DNA of 47,211 bases, from the NCBI GenBank assembly GCA_025456345.1, contig JALOKU010000050.1, positions 1 through 47,211 of the forward strand. Reading direction: 5' to 3'. Positions 10,362-17,751 of this stretch are shown one piece after another. The notes beneath the pieces are model-generated. The model saw only the letters and a list, made by a program, of their open reading frames with translations, was not told where the DNA came from and ran no database searches. This stretch comes from Vicinamibacterales bacterium (GTDB lineage: Bacteria > Acidobacteriota > Vicinamibacteria > Vicinamibacterales > JAKQTR01). How positions within the stretch are numbered: the stretch's first letter is position 1; each line of letters begins with the position of its first letter. The position numbers and the translations under genes are program-made.

Positions 10362-12323
10362 TCAGCGCTTGACGACGGTGACGGTCACGCTCGACGGGTA
10401 CTGCTTCGAGTGGTGCACCACGTTGTGCGCCACCACACCCGTTGTCTCGTCGTAGTTGTTGCCGCCGGTGTTGAGGTTGCGGTCGAACCGCGGGAAGTTG
10501 CTGCTCGACACCTCGATGCGCAGCCGGTGCCCGGCCTCGAAGTAGTTGCTCGTCGTGAGCGGCTGCAGCGTGACCTTGTAGACCTTGCCCGGCTCCATCC
10601 AGACCGGCGGCTGCTCGTAGCCTTCGCGCCACCGCATGCGCTGGATCGACTCGTCGAGGTTGTAGGCGCGCCCGTCGGGGTAGACGTCGATCACCTTGAC
10701 GGTGAAGTCGGTGTCCTTCGCGTCGGACGACACGTAGAGCGTCGGCGTGATCGGGCCGCTGAGCTCGGTGCCCGACGTGAACGGCTCCGACGTGTAAACG
10801 AGGATGTCGGGCCGGGTTTCCATCTTGCGCTGGTCGAACGAGCCCGCCGTGATCGCGGTACCCGTGCAGCACACGTTGCCGCCGTAGGAGGTGACCGGCT
10901 TCATCGGGTCGTACGTGAACGCGTCGGGCGCGTCGGCGGCGGGCGGCTTCGACGTCAGCACACCGTCGCCGTCCATCGTGTTGGCCTTGCCGCCGCTCGA
11001 GAGGTAGAAGGTCATCGGTTTCGCGCCGGCGGGCGGCCACGTCTCCGACGTCTGCCACTTGTTGATGCCCATCGTGAAGTAGGTCACCTTCGGCAGTTTC
11101 TCGATGGCCGGGCTCGTTTCGCTCTTGAGGAACCGGTCGAAGAACCCGTAGGTGACGTCCTGGTAGTCCCACCGGGCGTCGCCCATGCTCCGCTCGCCCA
11201 CCACGGTGTTCTCCCCGGCGCGGGTGTAGCTGCAGTGCGCGACCGGGGCGATGACGGCCCACTGCTGGGACGCGATGTCGGGCCGGGCCGTCCGCCGCAC
11301 GTAGTTGTAGAGCGCGAGGTTCGGGCCCACCGACACGTCGTACCACGACATGAACCACAGGCCTGGCACGTTCAGGAACTGGTCGTCGTGGAACAGGCCG
11401 CCCTTGTACCAGGCCGGGTCGTTCGGCGTGCGCTGCATCATGCGCCCGCCGGTTGGCACGGGCATCGCGTCGGCGAAAATCCCGTTCGGGCCGTCGACGG
11501 CCTTCAGGAGGTCCTGGGTCGGCAGGTGCCACAGCGCCGTCGACCAGTCCACGCGCGGCTGCTGCTGCGAGAGGTCGAAGGACTTCGACGCGCGGATCAG
11601 GTCCTCCTGCGACGTCCCTGGCGGGAACATCGGGCGCACCTGGTTCTGCTCGCCGTAGAGCCAGGTGATGAAGAGCATCTGCACCGCCCCGCCGCGGTAC
11701 CAGTTGCCCTGCTCGAAGTACGGCCGCACGCGGCCGACGCCCGCGCCGAAGCCCTGGACGTTCATCGCGGCGTACGCCGGGTGGCCCAGCGCCGCCACGC
11801 CCATCTGGTACTCGGCGGTGGACGAGCATCCGGTCGTGCCCACCTTGCCGTTCGACCACGGCTGGGACGAAATCCACGCGAGGGTATCGTAGCCGTCGGC
11901 CGGAGACCCGAGGATGTCGTAGTTGCCCTCGGAGAAGAAGTGGCCGCGCTCGTTCTGGACGACGTAGGCGTAGCCGCGCTTGACGGCCGTCAGCGCGGCA
12001 TTCATGTCGGATGGCACGCCGTTGCGGACGTCCCAGAAGTTGAAGTTGTAGGGCGTGCGCACGAAGATCGCCGGCACCTTCGCCGACGCGTCCTTCGGGC
12101 GGTACACGTCGGTGGCGAGGCGCACGCCGTCGCGCATCGGCAGCATCACCTTGCGATCGATGACGGCGATCGACGCGAGCTCCTTCTCGAGGGCCCAGCG
12201 GCGCTCGGCCAGCTCGGGCGTCATGGCGCCGCGCTGGGCGAGGCCCGTCGCGGTGAGGGCACACAGGACGGCCGCGGTGGCGGCCACGGTGATCCGGCGG
12301 ACACGGGTAGTCGGGAAGGTCAT
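10362..12323 (-). CDS. CocE/NonD family exported hydrolase (X-Pro dipeptidyl-peptidase S15-like)
   Basis: A 653-residue protein with an N-terminal signal peptide (to about residue 29). The alpha/beta-hydrolase domain of the S15/cocaine-esterase family starts at [18 protein letters not shown]. The nucleophile is Ser167 in TTGCSS; Asp of SWYD and His of APVAHCSY fit the rest of the triad. The C-terminal jelly-roll domain (from about residue 420) shows the usual features, including a [19 protein letters not shown] segment and the [10 protein letters not shown] motif. Such enzymes cleave esters, acylated beta-lactams or X-Pro peptides; the substrate here is unknown. The start lies 9 bp beyond the mrfB stop, with a -10-like box overlapping that stop. 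No link to DNA repair is implied. Confidence 0.9.
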   Translation of the reverse strand: MTFPTTRVRRITVAATAAVLCALTATGLAQRGAMTPELAERRWALEKELASIAVIDRKVMLPMRDGVRLATDVYRPKDASAKVPAIFVRTPYNFNFWDVRNGVPSDMNAALTAVKRGYAYVVQNERGHFFSEGNYDILGSPADGYDTLAWISSQPWSNGKVGTTGCSSTAEYQMGVAALGHPAYAAMNVQGFGAGVGRVRPYFEQGNWYRGGAVQMLFITWLYGEQNQVRPMFPPGTSQEDLIRASKSFDLSQQQPRVDWSTALWHLPTQDLLKAVDGPNGIFADAMPVPTGGRMMQRTPNDPAWYKGGLFHDDQFLNVPGLWFMSWYDVSVGPNLALYNYVRRTARPDIASQQWAVIAPVAHCSYTRAGENTVVGERSMGDARWDYQDVTYGFFDRFLKSETSPAIEKLPKVTYFTMGINKWQTSETWPPAGAKPMTFYLSSGGKANTMDGDGVLTSKPPAADAPDAFTYDPMKPVTSYGGNVCCTGTAITAGSFDQRKMETRPDILVYTSEPFTSGTELSGPITPTLYVSSDAKDTDFTVKVIDVYPDGRAYNLDESIQRMRWREGYEQPPVWMEPGKVYKVTLQPLTTSNYFEAGHRLRIEVSSSNFPRFDRNLNTGGNNYDETTGVVAHNVVHHSKQYPSSVTVTVVKR

Positions 12324-12329
12324 CCTGGG

Positions 12330-12335
12330 ATTCTA
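12330..12335 (-). promoter_or_regulatory. -10 element of the CocE-type gene overlapping the mrfB stop codon
   Basis: On the minus strand TAGAAT ends 6 nt before the ATG at 12323; its first three bases are the mrfB TAG. The -35 region is weak (TCGATC, 17-bp spacer). This would let the hydrolase be transcribed separately from mrfB and leaderlessly. Confidence 0.45.
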
Positions 12336-13718
12336 CCCCCGCCGGAGCTTGCGATCGAGCCGCGCGAGCCGATGACGCAGGGCCTCGGCCTCGAGGGGGT
12401 CGGGCTCCACCGCCAGCGCGCGCTCGGCCTGCCGGCGCGCCTCAACGAGATCGCGCGCCCGATGCTCGTGATGGATGGCCAGGGCGCGGCGCGCCTCCTG
12501 CGTGAACGCGGGCGCGGCGCCCGCCTCGAGCAGGTGCCGCCACGCCTCGGCCGCCTCCTCGTAGCGATGCTGCCGGCGCCGCTCGAGAGCGAGATGCCGC
12601 AGCGCATCCGCCCTGATCTCGCCATCGATCGATCGCGCATCCCACGGCGCCTCGCCGAGGCCGGCCGCCCGGGTGAAGCACGCGTCGGCTTCGTCCCACC
12701 GCCCGAGGCGCACGTAGATCCGGCCCATCGCGAGGGCTTCGTGCGGCGACGGGGCGCCGGCCGGGCCCTCGCCGGCCATGCGGGCGGCAATCGCGGTGAG
12801 CGCCGCCAGCGAGAGCAGGTCGAGCCGGTTGTGCTCGAAGACCGCCGCCAGTGGCTCCAGGTCGCCGGTGCGCAGGTAGTTGAAGTACCGCGACGGGATC
12901 TCGAACCCCGGCACGTCATCGAACCGCTCGACGCCGAGGATGGCCTCCTCGAGGGCGCCGAGGGCGCAGCTCGCGCCGTCGCCGGGCCGCCCCTCGGACC
13001 AACGCTCCCGGTGGGCAGGCTGCCCGACGTTCCGCCGCCGCCAGAGCTTGCGCGCCGGGTGCAGCATGTCGAAGTGCGGCATGTCCGCGAACGGCGACTC
13101 GAGGCGGTGGAACTGGTAGCGCGTCTCGATGAGCGGCACGTCGAAGGTCCGGCCGTTGAAGGTCACCAGGCCGTTGAAGCGCTCCGTCAGCGCTGCGAGC
13201 GCGTCGAGCAGCTGGCGTTCGGCCTCGTAGCCGCTGAGGAAGAACTGCCGGGTGTGAAAGCCCTCGGCGTCGAAGTAGCCGCATCCGACCAGGAAGGCGA
13301 GCGTCCCGGCGCCGCCGCTGAGGCCCGTGGTCTCGAGGTCGAAGAACAGCAGCGGCCCGCTGGTCGGAACGCCGGCACGCTTCCGCTCGTCGGTCAGGCT
13401 TCGCCCGCCTCCCCACTCCAGGCGGATTGGCCGCGCCTCGCGCGGCGCCGCCGCGGCCCGCTCGTCGGCCGCCAGGATGGCGAGCGCCGGCAGGCACCGG
13501 GCCAGCGCGTCGCCGTACTGTGCGACGGCCTCGCGGCCGTGCGGCCTCTCGAGGTCGTAGTGGCGCTCGAGGACGACGCAGCCGCGGTCGGCTGCCGCAC
13601 GCAGGCCGCTCGCCTCCTCGGGCTCGTAGGTGAGCTCTCGCCGCGCGCCGGCGGGAGCCGCTGTCGAGCGCAGCAGTTCGCGCAGGCGCGAGGTGAGGCG
13701 GGAGGGGTCGGAGGGCAT
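12333..13718 (-). CDS. mrfB: MrfB/YprB-type DEDD exonuclease with TPR-like tail
   Basis: A ribonuclease H-fold 3'-5' exonuclease related to YprB/MrfB, the partner of MrfA in repair of mitomycin C damage in Bacillus. From ATG 13718 the product is 461 residues. The acidic metal ligands can be seen: Asp127 and Glu129 in FFDLETTG, Asp193 in FNGRTFDVP, His296 and Asp300 in EHNRLDLLSL. After about residue 320 comes a helical TPR-like tail (GRIYVRLGRWDEADACF, YEEAAEAWRHLLEAG), as in MrfB. A longer frame starts at TTG 13739, inside a repeat, and is less likely. The gene follows mrfA on the same strand, 124 bp away. The N-terminal 120 residues match nothing I can name. Confidence 0.85.
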   Translation of the reverse strand: MPSDPSRLTSRLRELLRSTAAPAGARRELTYEPEEASGLRAAADRGCVVLERHYDLERPHGREAVAQYGDALARCLPALAILAADERAAAAPREARPIRLEWGGGRSLTDERKRAGVPTSGPLLFFDLETTGLSGGAGTLAFLVGCGYFDAEGFHTRQFFLSGYEAERQLLDALAALTERFNGLVTFNGRTFDVPLIETRYQFHRLESPFADMPHFDMLHPARKLWRRRNVGQPAHRERWSEGRPGDGASCALGALEEAILGVERFDDVPGFEIPSRYFNYLRTGDLEPLAAVFEHNRLDLLSLAALTAIAARMAGEGPAGAPSPHEALAMGRIYVRLGRWDEADACFTRAAGLGEAPWDARSIDGEIRADALRHLALERRRQHRYEEAAEAWRHLLEAGAAPAFTQEARRALAIHHEHRARDLVEARRQAERALAVEPDPLEAEALRHRLARLDRKLRRG

Positions 13719-13733
13719 CGCGCGGCTCGTCAG

Positions 13734-13844
13734 AATCAAGAAGCAAGAAGCAAGTAGCGGAACTGACGATTGTCAGAATCCGAGAATGCGCACATAGGGG
13801 AATCCTTCTTGCTTCTTGCTTCTTGCTTCTTGCTTCTTGCTTCT
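13734..13844. repeat. Composite repeat: inverted 7-bp arrays around CTGACGATTGTCAG
   Basis: Left: AAGCAAG units (about 13734-13755). Middle: the palindrome-like CTGACGATTGTCAG (13763-13776), preceded by CGGAA. Right: five CTTCTTG units plus a partial one (13805-13844) that runs into the mrfA stop codon. The left and right arrays are inverted relative to each other and could pair. The 14-bp motif recurs at 46985-46998 beside another CTTCTTG array. Confidence 0.82.
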
Positions 13845-16275
13845 ATTCCAGTCGCGCGAGAATCTCGAGCGCGACCTCCTTCGCCTTCGCTCCCACGTCT
13901 CCGAGCGGCCCCACGCATGACGGGCAGCCCGACTCGCAGGGGCAGCCGGCGATGAGCTCGCGAGTGCGCGCCACCAGGCCGCCGTGCATGCGGAACAGCG
14001 GCTCGCTGAAACCGATGCCGCCCGGGTAGTTGTCGTAGATGAACACGCGGGGCTCGTCGCCGTCCTGGAGGGCCGGGGTCCATGACGCGGCGGGCCCCGC
14101 GGCGACGGGCGCCTGCCCGTCCTCCGTGGCTTCCCGCGCGGGGCCGATGGAGACGCCGATGTCGCGGGCGTCGCACATCAGCAGCAGCTGCGCGACCTGG
14201 CGCATGGCGTGCGACATGCCCACCACGCCGTCCCGCCGGTCGTCGCCGCTGAACGGCAGGGCGGTCACGAGCTCCCGCGGGATTGTCAGCCAGTACGACG
14301 TCGTGTGCATCTGCCGCTCGGGCAGATCGAGTTCGCCCGACCCGACGTTCTCGTTCGTGTAGAACTTGATCTTCTTGAACCCCACGACGCGCGACACCAC
14401 GTGCACGTCGCCGTGCGCCGGCAGCGCCCCGGGCCGCTCGCCTGCCGTGGCGGCCGTGTCGAGCGGCGTGACGCGGCTGTTCGTGATGGCGTCGGTGTAA
14501 TAGTCGCAGTCGATGTGGCGGACGTACGCCTTGCGGCCCTCGAAGTCGAGCTCCTCCACCTGGTACAGCCGGCCCTCCACGATGTAGATGGCCTTCTCGT
14601 GGAGGATCTCGAGGGCGGTATTGAAGTCGGTCTCGCCGATGACGCGCGTCGTGTCCGTCTTGTCCACCACGACGAAGTTGTCCGACGACACCGTGCGGAG
14701 GCTGACCGCGTCGGCCGGGTACGACTCGTTGGTCCAATGCCAGTGGCCGGCCGCATCCTCGGCCGCGCCGGGCTTGCTCAGGTGCACGAAGCCCTCTTCC
14801 GACAGGATGCCGAGGATCTCCTGCAGGTTCTCCCTCCCGTACGTCTCGGTGGTCGTGAACGGCAGCTCGAACGCGGCGCACTTGATGTGATCGACCAGGA
14901 TCTGCAGGTTGTCGGGGTTGACGAGGGCGTGCTCGGGCGACGCGTCGAAGAAGTACGACGGGTGGCGGACCACGAACTGGTCGAGCGGCGCGCTGGAGGC
15001 CACCATCACCGCCGCCGAGCGGCTCGCCCGCCGCCCGGCCCGGCCGAACCGCTGCCACGTCGAGGCGATCGTGCCCGGGTAGCCCGCCAGCACCGCGACG
15101 TCGAGCGCGCCGATGTCGATACCGAGCTCGAGCGCATTGGTCGACACCACGCCTCGCACGGTCCCGTCGCGCAGCCCTTTCTCGATCTCGCGCCGCCGGT
15201 GCGGCAGGTAGCCGCCGCGGTAGCCGCGGATCACGTCCGAGTCGCCGGGCGCGCCCTCGTGCGCGTCCTTCAAGTACCGCGTCAGGATCTCGGTCGACAG
15301 CCGGCTCTGCGCGAACACGATCACCTGCAGGCCCTTGTTCAGAAACTCGAGGGCCACCGCCCGCGCCTGCGAGATGTACGACCGGCGGATCCCCAGCTGC
15401 CGGTTCACGATCGGCGGGTTCACGAAGACGAGCCACTTCTCGCCGCGCGGCGCCCCGCTCTCCTCGACCAGCTCGAACGGCCGTTCGGCGAGGCCCTCGG
15501 CCAGCGCCACCGGGTTCGCGATGGTCGCCGACGAGCAGATGAACGTCGGCGACGACCCGTAGTGCTCGCACACGCGGCGCAACCGCCGGAGCACGTTCCC
15601 CAGGTGGCTGCCGAACACGCCGCGGTACGCGTGCAGCTCGTCGATGACGATGTAGCGCAGGTTCTCGAAGAGCTTGGCCCACTTCGGGTGGTGCGGCAGC
15701 ACCCCCGCGTGCAACATGTCGGGATTGGTCAGCACGACGTGCGCGCGCCCGCGGATGGCCCGGCGCGCGTCCTGCGGCGTGTCGCCGTCGTAGGTGAACA
15801 CGCCGACGTCGACCTCGGCCGCCCGCGAGATTTCCTGGGAGAGCCGATCGAGCTCCGCCAGCTGGTCCTGCGCGAGCGCCTTGGTCGGGAACAGGTAGAG
15901 CGCCCGCGTGGCGGGATCCGCGAGGATCCCGTTCATCACCGGGACGTTGTAGCACAGCGTCTTGCCCGACGCCGTCGGCGTGGTCACCACCACGTGCCGG
16001 CCAGCCAGCGCGTGCGCAATCGCGCGGGCCTGGTGGGTGTAGAGGCGGTCGATGCCGCGCCTCGACAGGGCGGCGCGAAGCCGCGGGTCGATGCCCGGGG
16101 GGAAGTCCTCGTAGCGGGCGTCGCTCGCGGGCACGCGGCGGATGGCCGTGATGAAGCCATCGGGCTGGTCGGCCCGCTCCATCGCGCCCTGGCCCGGCAC
16201 GACCTCCCGGAGCGCCAGGTCGAGCGCCGCGTCGCGCCGCTCGTCGCCACGGGGCAGCCTCGGTTGCGTCGGCAT
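13843..16275 (-). CDS. mrfA: MrfA/YprA-type DEAD/DEAH helicase with DUF1998 zinc domain
   Basis: A superfamily 2 helicase of 810 residues. MrfA unwinds DNA in a UvrABC-independent repair route for mitomycin C lesions (known from Bacillus subtilis). Motifs in order: Walker A TPTASGKT, Walker B/DEAH as VIDELH, SAT motif CSSATIANP, and motif VI QRFGRAGRRAS. The C-terminal MrfA zinc domain ends with a four-cysteine cluster CPCESGCPSC about 30 residues before the end. The length is close to the roughly 750-residue Bacillus protein. ATG 16275 is preferred over an in-frame TTG at 16311 because a TTGATC-17-TACGAT promoter ends 7 nt upstream, implying a leaderless message. It follows gatD by 51 bp and precedes the mrfB exonuclease. 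Confidence 0.93.
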   Translation of the reverse strand: MPTQPRLPRGDERRDAALDLALREVVPGQGAMERADQPDGFITAIRRVPASDARYEDFPPGIDPRLRAALSRRGIDRLYTHQARAIAHALAGRHVVVTTPTASGKTLCYNVPVMNGILADPATRALYLFPTKALAQDQLAELDRLSQEISRAAEVDVGVFTYDGDTPQDARRAIRGRAHVVLTNPDMLHAGVLPHHPKWAKLFENLRYIVIDELHAYRGVFGSHLGNVLRRLRRVCEHYGSSPTFICSSATIANPVALAEGLAERPFELVEESGAPRGEKWLVFVNPPIVNRQLGIRRSYISQARAVALEFLNKGLQVIVFAQSRLSTEILTRYLKDAHEGAPGDSDVIRGYRGGYLPHRRREIEKGLRDGTVRGVVSTNALELGIDIGALDVAVLAGYPGTIASTWQRFGRAGRRASRSAAVMVASSAPLDQFVVRHPSYFFDASPEHALVNPDNLQILVDHIKCAAFELPFTTTETYGRENLQEILGILSEEGFVHLSKPGAAEDAAGHWHWTNESYPADAVSLRTVSSDNFVVVDKTDTTRVIGETDFNTALEILHEKAIYIVEGRLYQVEELDFEGRKAYVRHIDCDYYTDAITNSRVTPLDTAATAGERPGALPAHGDVHVVSRVVGFKKIKFYTNENVGSGELDLPERQMHTTSYWLTIPRELVTALPFSGDDRRDGVVGMSHAMRQVAQLLLMCDARDIGVSIGPAREATEDGQAPVAAGPAASWTPALQDGDEPRVFIYDNYPGGIGFSEPLFRMHGGLVARTRELIAGCPCESGCPSCVGPLGDVGAKAKEVALEILARLE

Positions 16276-16282
16276 ACCCGCG

Positions 16283-16311
16283 ATCGTACTAGCCGCCCGG
16301 GTACCGATCAA
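16283..16311 (-). promoter_or_regulatory. Promoter of mrfA
   Basis: On the minus strand: TTGATC (16306-16311), 17-bp spacer, TACGAT (16283-16288), then 7 nt to ATG 16275. The predicted transcript starts at or beside the start codon. It sits in the 51-bp gap after gatD, so mrfAB can be expressed apart from gatED. Confidence 0.65.
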
Positions 16312-16326
16312 GAGGCGAAAGTCCGC

Positions 16327-17751
16327 CTATTTCCAGTGCCGCAGGACGAAGGCGTCCACCTCCGGCAGGCCGCCCTGGAGGATGAGATAGCCGTTGTGCG
16401 GCTCCCGCGGGGTGATCTCGTGGTTCACCGAGGTGGTCATCATCTCCCTGATGCGGGCCGGGTCGTCGGTCTGCCCGAGCACCCACGACAGCTTCATGAA
16501 GGCGGTCTCGGGCAGCATGTTGTCGAGCGGAATGATGCCGAGGTCGAGCAGGTCGCGCCCCGTGTCGTAGACGTACATCTGCGCGAAGCCCCACAGGGTC
16601 TGCACGGTCATCACGACGGTCATCCCCTTCTCGATGGCCCGCCGGATCGCCGGGTAGATCGGCTTGTTGACGTGCCCGAGGCCCGTGCCGGCGATGACCA
16701 TGCCGCGGTAGCCCATCGACGACAACCCGTCGATGATGTCGGGGTTGAAGTTGGGATAGTAGTACTGGATCGTCACCCTCTCGTCGAACACCGGTGTGAT
16801 GACGGGCCTGCGCGACTTGTCGCGCCTGACGAAGTCCTGCGTCAGGTAGGTGAAGTGGCTGCCGTTCTCGTGGGGATACCTGGCCACGGTCGCCATCGGC
16901 GTCGCGCCGACGGTGCGGAAGGTGCTGCGGTAGCTCGAGTGCATCTTGCGGCACCTGGTGCCGCGGTGCAGCAGGTCGTAGTTGTCGGAGGTCGGGCCGA
17001 ACATGCACAGCATCACTTCACTGATGTCGCACTCGGCGGCGGTCCGTACGGCGTTCATCAGGTTCAGCGCCGCGTCCGACGACGGCCGGTCCGACGAGCG
17101 CTGGCTGCCGACGAGCACGATCGGCACGGGCGAGTCCTGCACCATGAAGCTCAGAATGGCGCCGGTGTGCGCCATCGTGTCGGTGCCGTGGCCGATGACG
17201 ATGCCATCGGCGCCCTTCTCGATCTCCTCGCCGATGGCAATGGCCAGCGCCTTGTACTGCAGGGGCCCCATGTTCTCGCTGAACACGCCGAAGAGCTTCT
17301 TCGTCGTCAGGTTCGCGATGTCGGCCAGTTCCGGCACGGCCCCGTACAGCTCGCCCGGCGTGAAGGCTGGGATCACCGCGCCTGTCCGGTAGTCGAGCCG
17401 GCTCGCGATGGTTCCGCCGGTGCCGAGCAGGGTCACGTTCTTCTTGCGCGGGTCGAACGGGAAGTCCTTCTCGGGGATCTTGTAGACGGCCTTGCGATAG
17501 CCGGTTTCGACGGCCCGCACGATGCGGCTCGCGGCTACGCCCACGTTGTAGCCATTGAACAGCTTGATCACGACGTGCAGGTCGTCGCAGGTCTCGTTGC
17601 GCGGGAGGATCACGCCGGCGAAGAGCGAGCCTTCGTCGTTGGTCACCTCCACCTCGCTCCACACGCCGACCTGGAACCTGTCGAGGATCTCGGCGGTGGG
17701 GCCGCGGTACCCCTGGAGCCGGTCCGCCCGTTCGCTGATGGGAATGCTCAT
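16327..17751 (-). CDS. gatD: Glu-tRNA(Gln) amidotransferase subunit D (asparaginase-like)
   Basis: GatD supplies ammonia by an asparaginase-type amidohydrolase reaction for GatE, which converts Glu-tRNA(Gln) to Gln-tRNA(Gln). The 474-residue product has an N-terminal beta-barrel domain (residues 1-95, FQVGVWSEVEV and VVIKLFNGYNVGV), absent from ordinary L-asparaginases, then the two-domain asparaginase body. Catalytic residues match: Thr114 in GTGGTIAS, Thr190-Asp191 in GHGTDTM, Lys269 in RCRKMHSSYRS. The full-length N-terminal domain and the gatE neighbour separate it from plain asparaginase. ATG 17751 overlaps the gatE stop as ATGA, so the subunits are translationally coupled. GatDE is regarded as an archaeal enzyme, which makes its presence beside bacterial genes notable. 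Confidence 0.92.
   Translation of the reverse strand: MSIPISERADRLQGYRGPTAEILDRFQVGVWSEVEVTNDEGSLFAGVILPRNETCDDLHVVIKLFNGYNVGVAASRIVRAVETGYRKAVYKIPEKDFPFDPRKKNVTLLGTGGTIASRLDYRTGAVIPAFTPGELYGAVPELADIANLTTKKLFGVFSENMGPLQYKALAIAIGEEIEKGADGIVIGHGTDTMAHTGAILSFMVQDSPVPIVLVGSQRSSDRPSSDAALNLMNAVRTAAECDISEVMLCMFGPTSDNYDLLHRGTRCRKMHSSYRSTFRTVGATPMATVARYPHENGSHFTYLTQDFVRRDKSRRPVITPVFDERVTIQYYYPNFNPDIIDGLSSMGYRGMVIAGTGLGHVNKPIYPAIRRAIEKGMTVVMTVQTLWGFAQMYVYDTGRDLLDLGIIPLDNMLPETAFMKLSWVLGQTDDPARIREMMTTSVNHEITPREPHNGYLILQGGLPEVDAFVLRHWK

Noticed and set aside
13719-13739. TTG start of mrfB at 13739
   Set aside because: It lies in repeat sequence; ATG 13718 starts just before the protein-like part.
16276-16311. 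TTG start of mrfA at 16311
   Set aside because: It would place the promoter inside the coding region and adds residues outside the conserved part; ATG 16275 is preferred.
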